Shown: positions 44,201 through 53,511 of the stretch, in pieces | Layout of the letters: each line of letters begins with the position of its first letter | How positions within the stretch are numbered: position 1 is the stretch's first letter | From: Coemansia sp. RSA 487 | Lineage: Eukaryota > Kickxellomycota > Kickxellomycetes > Kickxellales > Kickxellaceae | Reading direction: 5' to 3' | DNA: 64,000 bases | Assembly: GCA_027577595.1 (NCBI GenBank) | Contig: JANBRJ010000051.1 | Location: 53,839 to 117,838, forward strand | Notes under the pieces: model-generated | Databases searched by the model: none | What the model saw: only the letters and a program-made list of their open reading frames with translations | What the model was told of the DNA's origin: nothing | Translations under genes and position numbers: made by a program

Positions 44201-44924
44201 TCCTCCGCAACTCCGTTAGCACAAATCACTGCTGTCTGGTGGACGCAGAAGAGGAAAAGTCGCTTGCTTGCTTGCTTGCTTGAAGCAAGCACATAGTGGC
44301 TCGTATGCGGGCTTCCGTTTCCACCACTTTTCTCTCCATTCGGATCACGCTGGCCAACTCCCAGTGCAGCCACCAAGTCAAATGTCCGCCATGCAGACAA
44401 CAGCGTTCGATACTTACGAAACAGCTCGCGCCGGTACAGGTTGTCGGCCGCAAGAACTACAATGCCGATAGAAAACAGAAGGGCGAAGCAGATACATCAT
44501 GTTGGCTGATTAGTTGGTTTGCTCGCTGCCGAGCCAGACGAGGATACGTTGCACGAAATGTCTCTCCCCTCCACTAGACGCCCCCTCTCTGCCGGAGCAT
44601 ACTTACTTGTAACCTTGAGGTTCCTATAGAAGCACAGATTCGGTATAGTCCAATGGCCACACCTCCATGTGTATATTTAGTGGAAAATGCCGTCACACAC
44701 ATACAAAGCAAACACATGTATGACATAAACTGGAAAAAAGATGAGGAAAGGTGCGGATATTGGGCAAAGAAAAAAGTCCTGTTGGCCTGAACCCGCAGCA
44801 TCAACGCCAAGACATATCCCGCTTTTTACTTGTCCTTTTTCCCTTCATCATCCTTGCTCTGCACAGGTTGTGTGGAAAGCAGCAGCAATGTCGCCCAGGC
44901 CACTTACCTTGCTTCGTCAGTCAT
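41202..44924 (-). CDS. RSP5: Rsp5/NEDD4-type HECT ubiquitin ligase
   Basis: Six exons on the minus strand: 44908-44924 (17 nt), 44607-44623 (17 nt), 44418-44456 (39 nt), 43738-44062, 42640-43415 and 41202-42379. Phases are all consistent, giving 783 aa. The assembled N-terminus [25 protein letters not shown] leads into a C2 domain ([12 protein letters not shown] ... [17 protein letters not shown]). A Pro/Ala/Ser linker and three WW domains follow ([51 protein letters not shown]), then the HECT domain with catalytic Cys751 in SHTCFNRI and C-terminal GFAQE. Rsp5 directs ubiquitin-dependent endocytosis and vacuolar sorting of membrane proteins. Donors are gtaagt-like and all acceptors are TAG. 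Confidence 0.95.
44262..44281. repeat. (GCTT)5 in an RSP5 intron, followed by a short inverted arm
   Basis: Five GCTT units in intron 3 are followed by GAAGCAAGC, which can pair back to the repeat. Confidence 0.85.
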
Positions 44925-45454
44925 TGGCATTCGGATTGGCACTGCCCTTTCTTTGCGTCGCTTTCTGCCCGTTCCAAGCCAATGTAAAGTCTTTCCGTTT
45001 TTTCTCTCTCGAACAAACGTTTCTCTCCACAGAAACACACGCACGCACTTGTGGTTGACCGGCTGCAAATAAAAAAGGTATATCAAACCTGCTTAATTGG
45101 AAGTAAACTAATATGCAGCCGCAATGTATTCGTGAATTACAAAAGAGCGAGAGATAAGTAAAAAAGAAGGGGGAGTAAAAAAGGACAAGTAGTGTTCGTA
45201 AATACCTGATGAACAGGAAAAGAAGCCCAAGAAAAAAAGAGAAACTTCATTTGCAAGATAAAATAAAGCCCAGTTTCGTGTAGTCTCGACTCTGGCTGGA
45301 GTCCGATGGTCACACAGCCAATCTTAGTCGGTGGCCGTGGATGAGGCGCGTAGGCCAACACATTTTGGACCCTCTCTCTATCCTTTTCTGGACCCCATCC
45401 TGGTATAAAAAGATATATTTCTACAAAAGAGCTTTATAAATAATCATCCATCGA
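44925..45454. promoter_or_regulatory. RSP5 upstream region
   Basis: About 530 bp that should contain the RSP5 promoter and the 3'UTR of the small gene to its right. On the minus strand it is CT-rich near the RSP5 start. No other gene is seen. Confidence 0.45.
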
Positions 45455-45793
45455 TTAATCGGAACCACCGTCGTGTCGATGTAATGGCTGCACAAGCGAC
45501 TCCATGGTTTTGATGCCGTGGTCGTACCCCGCACGGTACCCATCTCGGAACCCTGCATCAAATCCACGGTCAAACCCTTCGCTTGCTCCCTCTCTGGCGT
45601 CGGTCTTGTGTGAATTGCTCGTCGCAGTGTCCTCAGTCTTTGTGCTGCTCTCCGCACCACTGCTCTTGCCATTGCTTGCTGGACGCCGCTGCTGATGCTT
45701 CTCGGAAATGGGCCGCCACCGTCCTCCTCCTGCAAACAGAAGCTGCATTCGATATATATCTGTTGCTGCTTTTCTCAACATTTGAATGCACAT
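45455..45793 (-). CDS. Small unknown protein with GF/GY tetrad repeats
   Basis: 112 aa from an ATG, with MLRK at residue 5 as an alternative start. The N-terminus is basic and aliphatic (LRKAATDIYRMQLLF) and could be a mitochondrial presequence. The middle is Ser/Thr/Lys rich. The C-terminal third contains a regular four-residue repeat beginning with Gly-aromatic: GFDR GFDA GFRD GYRA GYDH. A TTTGCAG acceptor inside the first 25 codons leaves open an unplaced upstream exon. The mitochondrial RRM protein next door ends in a related RGFTEGYRQAQ motif. No known family is recognised. Confidence 0.42.
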   Translation of the reverse strand: MCIQMLRKAATDIYRMQLLFAGGGRWRPISEKHQQRRPASNGKSSGAESSTKTEDTATSNSHKTDAREGASEGFDRGFDAGFRDGYRAGYDHGIKTMESLVQPLHRHDGGSD

Positions 45794-46155
45794 ATCTCCT
45801 CTTCTGGTTATTTGTCAGCATATGATGATCAGCCTGGCCAGTTTCGTTTGCTTTCTGCCACCCCTTGTTTTTCAAAAAGGAGATTTTTTAAATGTCCTTT
45901 TGTCTCGCTCGCGACCAGAGAAAATCAACAACAACGAAGCAGAGAAAAATCAACACGAAACGAAAACACTGTCCAAACGCTAAAACACAATATCAATGCC
46001 AAAATCCAGCGATAATCCCAAAAAATAAATATTGCAAAAGAACATGCGCAAAGGGCCAATGATGGGACGATTCTCGTTTCCAAAAAAAAATTACCGAATA
46101 ATTAAAAAGAAAACCCGTAGCTTCTGCAAGCAATGTGCCCACCCGCAAATAAGCT
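45794..46155. other. Intergenic between the small GF-repeat gene and the RRM gene
   Basis: About 360 bp, AT-rich and T-rich on the minus strand. It is likely the small gene's promoter and the RRM gene's 3'UTR. No further exon could be placed. Confidence 0.4.
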
Positions 46156-46665
46156 TTACCTCGACGACGACTGGTTCCGGGCATCCACTTGCGCTTGGCG
46201 GTATCCCTCGGTAAAGCCGCGCTTAAACGCGTGCGTCTCGCGGGAAATGGAGTTCGAATCGTTGATTACCTGGGTATCACGGCCTCGGGGCTTCTTTGGG
46301 CTAGACATCTTGACGTAGACCGTATTACCATCAATTTCGACCATGGCGTTTTGCAGTGCCTTTGCAACGGCCATATCGACCTTCTCGATCTCCTCATGCG
46401 TGGGTTCGCTGCTGGTCATGTACATTTTGACGTTGCCATCGAGTGGTGGCTCACCCGCTCCGTAGTAGATATGTGCGTACCGGTACCTTTCCCCAGTTGT
46501 GCTTAGTCGGATCCCCGAAATGCTCCCGTACTCTCCAAATATCTCTTGCAGCTTCTCGGCAGTCGTCAGGTGGCTCACATTACCAAGGTAGATTGCACGC
46601 GAGGCGAATCCACGAGCGCAGAGCTGGCGCAGGGGCGAGACAGTTTTTGTTGCGAATCCAAACAT
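46156..46665 (-). CDS. Putative mitochondrial RNA-recognition-motif protein
   Basis: 169 aa starting MFGFATKTVSPLRQLCARGFASR, a basic, acid-free N-terminus typical of a mitochondrial presequence. Residues 24-110 look like a divergent RRM: AIYLGNVSHLTTAEKLQEIF (beta-1/RNP2 and helix 1), IRLSTTGERYRYAHIYY (an RNP1-like strand) and a late NTVYVKMSSPKKPRG strand. The tail ends RGFTEGYRQAQVD. Organellar RNA binding is inferred from this combination. The upstream in-frame hydrophobic extension was not used because the internal ATG gives the better targeting peptide. Confidence 0.6.
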   Translation of the reverse strand: MFGFATKTVSPLRQLCARGFASRAIYLGNVSHLTTAEKLQEIFGEYGSISGIRLSTTGERYRYAHIYYGAGEPPLDGNVKMYMTSSEPTHEEIEKVDMAVAKALQNAMVEIDGNTVYVKMSSPKKPRGRDTQVINDSNSISRETHAFKRGFTEGYRQAQVDARNQSSSR

Positions 46666-46928
46666 CTTACAGGTTACCAGTTGAATACGATTGAAAAACA
46701 AAATGGTTGTAAGAAATAAAAAAAAGGCATAAACTGGAACCAGAAGCAAAAGCTAAAACACTTTATGGATCGTGATAACGTTTATGTTTCCATTTTTTTT
46801 GCAGGAACTCAAATTTTTCTTGGTTGGTGATAGTTGATTATTCACCGCTGATTACCTGCTTTATGATTGAGCAGAATTAACACCTTTTCTGTGCAAGCAA
46901 GCCGTCATGGATAACCAAGTGGCGGTGT

Positions 46929-47043
46929 TTATTGCGGAGGAGGATACTGCTGCCCGTGAGCCGGAGGGTGCGAAGGAATCGTGTGTCCATGGTGGGCACC
47001 CATTCCCTGGTGCTGCTGTTGCTGCATCTGTAGCCGCATATAT

Positions 47044-47075
<32 letters not shown>

Positions 47076-48050
47076 TTGTTGTTGTTGCCGCTGCTGCTGC
47101 TGCTGCTGAAGATGAAGCTGGTGGAGCTGATGGTCCTGCAGCTGTGCCGGCATCTGAATCGCGTGCTGAGGCGCCGACTGCCACAGGTCCTGAAAGTACG
47201 GGTGTGTCAAGCACTGCGCAGCCTCCCATCTCAAGTTCGGGTCGTAAACCAACAGTTTCTTGAGCAGATCTATGGCAAACGGGTCCATCTGTGGCAGATG
47301 CTGTTCCAGGCGCTGCATTGGGTAGGGCGGGAATGTGTTCTTCCAATTCTGCAACCTTGAGACTCCTGGCCAAGTGGCCTCCGATGGCGTACCCATGATG
47401 CGGAAGATCTTCATCAGCTGGTCATCGTTACTGGAGCCTGCAAACAGCGGCCGGCCCGTGTACATCTCGGCCATGATGCATCCGGCCGACCATATATCAA
47501 TGGTGTTTGAGTAGTTGCGCGACCCGAGAAGCACGTCTGGCGCGCGGTACCAGAGCGTGACCACTTCGTTTGAGAACGTGTTGACAGGGATACCTACAGC
47601 GCGTGCTAGCCCAAAGTCGCCCAGCTTGAGCTGGTTACGCGCGTTAATTAGCAGGTTCTGCGGCTTCAGGTCCCGGTGCAGCACACGCATGTCGTGGCAG
47701 TACTTGATGCCCTTGAATAGCTGGTACATGAGCACTTTGATGGTTTGCGGCGGCAGTGCTCCGTGGTTGCCGTTGGCGTCCATGTATCGCTTGAGGTCCT
47801 TGTCCATGTACTCGAACACGAGCATCAGCTTGGTCTCAGTGTGCACCACGTCAAGGAGCTTCAACACGTTCTCGTGGTCCAGCTCCTTCATCAGCGAGAT
47901 CTCGCGGATGGCCGTTGATGGTGCCCCTTCTTCGGGGTCCAGGTGGATCTCTTTCAGCGCCACAAGCTCGCCCTTGGGCGACCTTCCCTTGTACACCGTT
48001 GCATATGTGCCCTCGCCCAGGTGCTCCAGTCGCTGGTAGTTTCCTTCCAT
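46929..48050 (-). CDS. PHO85: Pho85/CDK5-type cyclin-dependent kinase with poly-Gln tail
   Basis: Single exon, 373 aa. The kinase core (1-295) is Pho85-like: [72 protein letters not shown]. The IPVNTFS T-loop segment separates Pho85 from Cdc28. The C-terminal 75 residues are Gln/His/Met rich with one run of 15 Gln after a six-Gln run, encoded by CAG/CAA. Yeast Pho85 (305 aa) lacks such a tail. The kinase works with several cyclins in phosphate sensing, glycogen metabolism, polarity and the cell cycle. Confidence 0.94.
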
Positions 48051-48549
48051 TTGCGTATGCTAGAAGGAGGCAAAGTATAGTATGTGAATGAGTCTCTTTT
48101 TTTTTGGGCAGGGAGGCAGGCAAAAGGACGCTCTATAGTGAGTATATTGGAATTTCTAATTGTGCAAATGACGGTGACGCAGATAGCAAATATTCAAACA
48201 CGCGTGCCAGGCTGATTGTCGGAGTGTATATTCTTGTGGGCTGTGGCCAGAATATCCAAGGAATAATTTAAAAATAGCGTTCTTTCGAATGCAGTCTTCA
48301 AGAGTAAAAAGAAGAAAAAGAAGCAAATGCAATAAATAGAATGAAATTTGAACAGGAGAGCAAAATAAATATAGCATGCAACAAAGTGTCACTGAACTCT
48401 GCTTGGAACTGTTTCCGCCAAGCAATTTTTTTTTTTTGCATGGTCAAAGCCTGAAAGTTGTCAAAAAAATTCTGAAATAAATGCGTGTATTGAAATTGCC
48501 ACACGTCAAACCAGCAAAAGATGGCTCAAAGAAAGGAAAAGGCAGCTAA
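48051..48549. promoter_or_regulatory. PHO85 upstream region and VPS1 3' flank
   Basis: About 500 bp, AT-rich, with a poly-T run near 48425-48436. No gene is seen. Confidence 0.5.
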
Positions 48550-50723
48550 CTACACAGACGAAACGATCGCATCTGCCTTCTTCAGGGCATCGATCATCTT
48601 CTTGCAATCGCTTCTGCGAGCAACCGTCGACTCACTCTCCTTCAGCAGATCCGCAAGCGCCTCGGGGTTGTACAGCTCCTTCAGAAGCTCCTTTTGCAAA
48701 TGCTTCTTTGCATAGTCGACGAGCTTCAGCATGATCGACTTGGGAACCATGTCGATGGCCGTGCGCTTGACAATGTTAAAGTACGACCGGATCAGAAGCT
48801 TGATGACCTCGGTTTCCTGCTGCTCGCGCTCAGAGAGAGTGCCCGAAGCCTTGAGAACCTGCGGCGGCGCCTCCATGATGCCGTGCTTCTTCTTGTTGTT
48901 TTGCCAGAACGACCCAAAGAAGCCGCCGTCCTTGGACAGATTCATCTCCTCGTCGAGCGACCGCTCAGTCATCGATATGGACGGGCGGGGCTGCGCGCCA
49001 CCCGGGCCGTTTTGCTGCTGGTTGGGCTTTGGCGGGTGCATCCGCTCGTTGACGATGGCAAACGCACGCTGGCCATTGATAAAGTCAGGGTGCGCGGTGT
49101 TGACGTAGCACTGCTCCATGGCAATAAGGTCCTGCACAAGCTTGTTGGTGGGGATAGTTGCGTTCTTGAGGAACGTGATGACAACCGTGTTGAACTGATC
49201 GCGCAGCTGCGGGAAGCGCTTGAAGTTGGGCTTGTTCAGGAGCTGGTTGACGATGCGCACAAGCTCGTCGTACGTTATGGTGACGCACTTGAGACTGGGC
49301 TCCTCCAGACGCCTGATCTGCTTCTTGACGATGACCTCGAAGGCGCTGGTCGCCACAAATAATGATGGCGACGACCCCGTTGAGTTGTACAGGATAGTGC
49401 GGATGTCCGTGTCCTTGACATGCTCCAGCGGGTCGATTGCCTTGATGCCGTTGCTGAAGATCTCGTGGAACACAAAGCTGATGCGCGCGCCGCCGCCGAG
49501 CTCATACGTCGACAAGTCTGTGGACTGGCCCTCGAGCGCGCTGCGGAAGTCGTTGCAGAACTCGGTGATGATGCTGAGCGTCGTGTTGGCCGCCTGCCCA
49601 GCCGCATCCGTCAGCGGATCGCCCAGCTGCTCGAGCTCGCTGCGGTACCGCGAAAGCGCCGACGAGATCTTTGCCTTTATCTCGGGAAGCGTGATCTTGA
49701 TGTGGTGCATCAGCAGGAGGTTGAGCTTGCGCGCCAGAAACGGTGTGCCACAGTACTGTGCCTTACTCTGGTACGACTGGTGGGTCTCGAAGAACTGGCG
49801 CTCGTTGTCCAGAGCCGAGCTGATCGACCGCTTCGACTGGATGTCCTTTTGTCCACGGTTTACAACAGGAACATACCCGAGGCGCAGCGGGATAACACGG
49901 CCGGCAAGGATATCGATGACGTCGGTGCCCTTGTCCATGAGATCGACCTTTGTCAGCACGCCGATGGTGCGTGCGCCGTCGGGGTCAAGCTCACGCGCCA
50001 GCTTCAGGCCATCGGAGTTTGCAAGATCGGTGTTTGCAGCAGTGACAGCCAGGATAATGGCGTTGGGCTTGCTGATGTACGTCAGGATCATCTCGCGGAT
50101 CTGGCGCTCAATGTCCTTGGGCTGGTCGCCGACAGGCACCTTTGTCAGACCAGGGAGGTCAACCAGGGTCAGCGTCAGCACCTTTGGCGAGAAAATGCGC
50201 AGGTTGATGGGGATCGGAGAAATGCCGAGGTTCTTTCCGGTCTTTTTCTCGGTATCATCGACAATCTCATCGCGGATCTCATCAAAGTTGAAAAACTTCT
50301 TTCCAGGCTGGTGCAGAAACTCGCCCCACTCATTGGGGTCCGTCTTGCCATCGCTGTCCTCGGAAGCCTCGGCCGTGGCTGGGCGGTTGATGAGCTGCAG
50401 GATCAGCGGGCGGCGTGTGACAATGCCGGTTCCACGGGGCAGAAAGTCGCGTCCGACAATGTTTTCCAGCACGGAACTCTTGCCGCTGCTCTGGCTACAT
50501 TGCAAAGAAAAACCCCCATACACGCCATGGGAATATACTCAGTGTGCAGTGTTGAATTCAGCAGACTCTTTTTCTTCCTCTTCGAATGATGCTGAAGATG
50601 CTCTGGCGGCAGCACTTACCTTCCAATGACGACAATTTGAGGCAAGTCAACAGGGTTGTGCACCCCGACAGTGGAGAATGCATCCTGGAGCTTGTTGACG
50701 GTTTTAATGAGATGCTCATCCAT
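48550..50723 (-). CDS. VPS1: Dynamin-like GTPase Vps1
   Basis: Two exons, complement of 50620-50723 and 48550-50494, 682 aa. The 125-nt intron (gtaagt ... TGTAG) splits the P-loop codon in [12 protein letters not shown]. The GTPase domain follows Vps1: [50 protein letters not shown]. The middle/stalk has [11 protein letters not shown], and the C-terminal GTPase effector domain ends IVSSV. A Pro/Gln/Gly-rich insert with FFGSFW replaces a PH domain, as in yeast Vps1. The protein drives membrane scission at endosomes, Golgi and peroxisomes. Confidence 0.97.
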
Positions 50724-51213
50724 GGTTCAGCACGGCGTCACGCCAAATGAATGAATGAATGAATGAATGAAAAAAGCAGGAAGATAATAAACAAACGCTG
50801 TTTGTAGTAAAACGAGGGAAAAAGAGCAGAAATAACGCGATGGTGCTACTAGCTTGGTGGCTGCAACTGAATTATGAAGTTAGAAATGCAAATGAAGCAG
50901 AGATGACGGGAAAAGTGAGAGAGAAAAAGGCATGGCAATATTTATATAACTCTCGCAGAGTTTCGGTCTTGGCGCTTTGCCTGGTGCGGGTCAGGAGTCT
51001 TTTTTCTCCACATCACGTTTTTGTCCGTTTTTCTTGCAGGCTCCTTCGCGTGTTTTGCCTCTTTTCTTTCTTTACAGTCTTTATGGAAGAAATGGAAATA
51101 CAACCTCCACAAAGATCCAAACCCTTGTTCACAAAAACACAATGGCCAGATCAAAAGGGCTCTATTACGCACTACAAAGCGATCAATATAACAGAAGACC
51201 ACATGTACGTCGC
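50724..51213. promoter_or_regulatory. VPS1 upstream region
   Basis: About 490 bp holding the VPS1 promoter/leader and WDR91 3'UTR. A (ATGA)6 tract at 50747-50770 lies 24-47 nt upstream of the VPS1 ATG; on the coding strand it reads (TCAT)n and creates no upstream ATG. Confidence 0.55.
50747..50770. repeat. (ATGA)6 microsatellite in the VPS1 leader
   Basis: Six perfect tetranucleotide units. Confidence 0.9.
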
Positions 51214-53049
51214 TCACACTTTGCGATAGCAAGCAACACGGATAGTCCCGTCGTCGCTAGCCGACAGTGATTTGCCAGCCGCATAGTCGATGCAGGTGAC
51301 CAGGTCCTTGTGGCGCCTCGTCGTGTCGGTCAGCGCTGCCGAGTCGATGTTGAAGACAAGACACTGATCTCTTGGTGCAACAACGACGTTCTCCTTGTCG
51401 GGCGTAAATACAACACGATCAACATCCAGACGAGAGTCTTGCGAAACGATGTCGCCGCCATCTTCGGCGCCAATGCTTAGCGTTGACTGCGCTAGCATCT
51501 GGCCGCCCTTGCGCAGCGACCACTGCGTAAGCCCACCGACCTCGGTAACCACAGTGAGCGAGTCCTCGTCGAGGCTAAAATCGATGGAGCACAGGTCCCG
51601 CTGCCTGGTCTTCAGCGTTGTCACGGTTTCGAGACTGCGCGTGTCAACCAGCTGCACAAGCCCTGTGCTGTGGCCCAGCGCCACCATCTTGTCGTTGTGG
51701 TTGAGCGCCGCGCACACGCCATGCGACTCGGTGGCTACGTGAGGCAGCCGCTTGGCCGCCGCCATCTTGCTGGCGCCGGCGTCCCAGATCTGCAGCATCA
51801 CGTCCGTCGTGTTTTCGGGCTTCGACGAGCTGACAACCGCCAGCGCGGAGCCTGTCGAGCCGGCCAGCATGCACTGGACCCACGGGTGTCGTTTCTCGGC
51901 GACCAGCTGGCGACTCATCATGTTCGTGTTGGCGTGTAGCGTGTGGATGTACCCGTTCTCGTCGTACAGGTACAGGAGGTGCGCGTGCTTCTTGTCCCAC
52001 GCCATTGCGCTGACCGTGTAGTCGAGCTCGTTCTTGAGCTTTGGCGCCGCCACAGATGCTGCCGGGTCGGGCGTCCAGATCTTCAGGATCGACTCGTCGT
52101 CGTAGCTGGCGATCAGCTCGCCCGTCGCAGAGAATCTAGCCAGGCTAATCCCCGAGTTGTGCTCGAGAAAGATGTCCTCTTGGCTAATCTTCAGCAGGCT
52201 CGACGGCTCGCTTGCCTGAAGTAGTCCGGCAGATGCATCGTGTGTTTCGGCGTGCGCGTCCTCTTTGTTTGTGGCAGTTGCGATAGCGGCAGGCTGTGTC
52301 CGTGGACTGGTAACAGCGTCGATGCCCCCGATATGGTCCTCTACAAGCCCCGAGGGCCCGCTCACCGCATCCAGTGCCGTTATCTTTGTCTCGCCATCCA
52401 TCTGCTTCTCGTACAGCTCGATCTTCCTTTTCAGCACCTCGCGCTCACGCCGCTCCCTGTCGAACAGCAGGATGCGTGGGACAGCCATCGCCGGGAACAC
52501 GGTATTGACAAAGTCGGCCAGCGACGTCTTCAGGCTCGCATACCACTCGTCGCTGAAGTACGCCTCGAACTCGGGCCGGCTATTGGGCTCATCGACGTAC
52601 TCAAGCCCAAGCCACGGGATCCAGTCGCCGCCCTGCTGCCCCAGCGTCTTCCCGTGCTTATCCATGAACTCACGCACCCTCATGCGCTGCCCTTTCTCGA
52701 TTGCGCTGACCAGGAATAGCCGGATGAGCCGCTTTTCAAACATCCGCGTAGTACGCTGGTACTTGGGGCTGAGATGCGAGAAGAAACGAAACGACAGGTA
52801 CCGCCAGTACTCGAGCAGCTCGGCGTCCCTGAGCTCCTTGGCCATGCTAAGCAGGTCGCCAGCTATCTTTCCTGCATTGAATCCCTTGTCCTGGTCGCGC
52901 TCAAGGTCCTGCTCCAATGCATGCAGCGTTCGTTTGAATCCGCGGAATAGAAGGTACTCGCGAACGAGATCATCAATGTATTCCATCGACTCTATTCCCG
53001 CCTTTGCTGCCTGTACATAATCCACAGCGCTAGGCGACAGCGTTGCCAT
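51214..53049 (-). CDS. WDR91: WDR91-like endosomal WD40 protein
   Basis: Single exon, 611 aa. The N-terminal 200 residues match WDR91: DDLVREYLLFRGFKRTLHALEQDL (LisH-like), DKGFNAGKI, LLEYWRYLSFRFFSHL, an EFMDKHG-type helix, EAYFSDEWYASLKTSLADFVNTVF and AVPRILLFDRE. A short coiled coil (EREVLKRKIELYEKQM) and a Thr/Ala/Glu linker follow. The second half is a WD40 propeller (ISLARFSATGELIASYDDESILKIW; the last blade is GKSLSASDDGTIRV). Animal WDR91 is a Rab7 effector that, with WDR81, limits endosomal PI3P synthesis during early-to-late conversion. The gene lies next to VPS1 on the same strand. Confidence 0.85.
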   Translation of the reverse strand: MATLSPSAVDYVQAAKAGIESMEYIDDLVREYLLFRGFKRTLHALEQDLERDQDKGFNAGKIAGDLLSMAKELRDAELLEYWRYLSFRFFSHLSPKYQRTTRMFEKRLIRLFLVSAIEKGQRMRVREFMDKHGKTLGQQGGDWIPWLGLEYVDEPNSRPEFEAYFSDEWYASLKTSLADFVNTVFPAMAVPRILLFDRERREREVLKRKIELYEKQMDGETKITALDAVSGPSGLVEDHIGGIDAVTSPRTQPAAIATATNKEDAHAETHDASAGLLQASEPSSLLKISQEDIFLEHNSGISLARFSATGELIASYDDESILKIWTPDPAASVAAPKLKNELDYTVSAMAWDKKHAHLLYLYDENGYIHTLHANTNMMSRQLVAEKRHPWVQCMLAGSTGSALAVVSSSKPENTTDVMLQIWDAGASKMAAAKRLPHVATESHGVCAALNHNDKMVALGHSTGLVQLVDTRSLETVTTLKTRQRDLCSIDFSLDEDSLTVVTEVGGLTQWSLRKGGQMLAQSTLSIGAEDGGDIVSQDSRLDVDRVVFTPDKENVVVAPRDQCLVFNIDSAALTDTTRRHKDLVTCIDYAAGKSLSASDDGTIRVACYRKV

Positions 53050-53241
53050 TGCTAGATGTCTTTCTCCTCGCTTAATCGTTGCTTTATAAAAATACAGAAT
53101 GGAGGAGGGTGTCGTTTACTGGGTTTGTTGTGGCTTAAGGGTCTGGAGATGTTGCTGTGTCTAGTCCAGAGTTGATTGTCAAAGCGCAAGAATTAGAACA
53201 ATATCCCTAGAAGAAAAAAAAAAGTACAAAGGCAAATGCCG

Positions 53242-53511
53242 CTACAGAGTGAAAGGCTCGAGCGAGACGTTGGTCCCAGCACCGCGCACCTTGTTTTCGA
53301 TAGCACGACAAAGATCTAATAGCGGGTTCATGGGGCAGTAGCACGTGAGAAGATATTGGCTGTAGCATTGCAAGCAATAAATGTGATGCCGATGATGAGG
53401 AGGAAGGGAGGGGGTAAAGTACATGTTACTAAAGCAACCAAAGGGTTCTATGAAAACGCAGTCGTTCCAAATAGACGGTGCAGGCAAGACCGCTTTCTCA
53501 AAGCTCGACAT
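53242..53511 (-). CDS. Candidate small spliced ORF overlapping the PDI 3' end
   Basis: An ATG at 53511, inside the last codons of the PDI gene in another frame, opens MSSFEKAVLPAPSIWNDC VFIEPFGCF. A gtaaca donor after 53430 and a CTATTAG acceptor before 53315 remove a 114-nt pyrimidine-rich intron in phase. The second exon gives LCRAIENKVRGAGTNVSLEPFTL and a stop at 53242, 51 aa in total. Composition is protein-like and intron size typical of the locus. There is no family match and the donor is weak. It could be chance, a downstream cistron, or part of an alternative transcript. Confidence 0.27.
   Translation of the reverse strand: MSSFEKAVLPAPSIWNDCVFIEPFGCFSNMYFTPSLPPHHRHHIYCLQCYSQYLLTCYCPMNPLLDLCRAIENKVRGAGTNVSLEPFTL

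Noticed and set aside
49220-50629. Very long open frames (up to about 470 codons) antisense to VPS1
   Set aside because: They mirror the codon bias of VPS1, have no domain of their own, and overlap a gene whose protein is conserved end to end.
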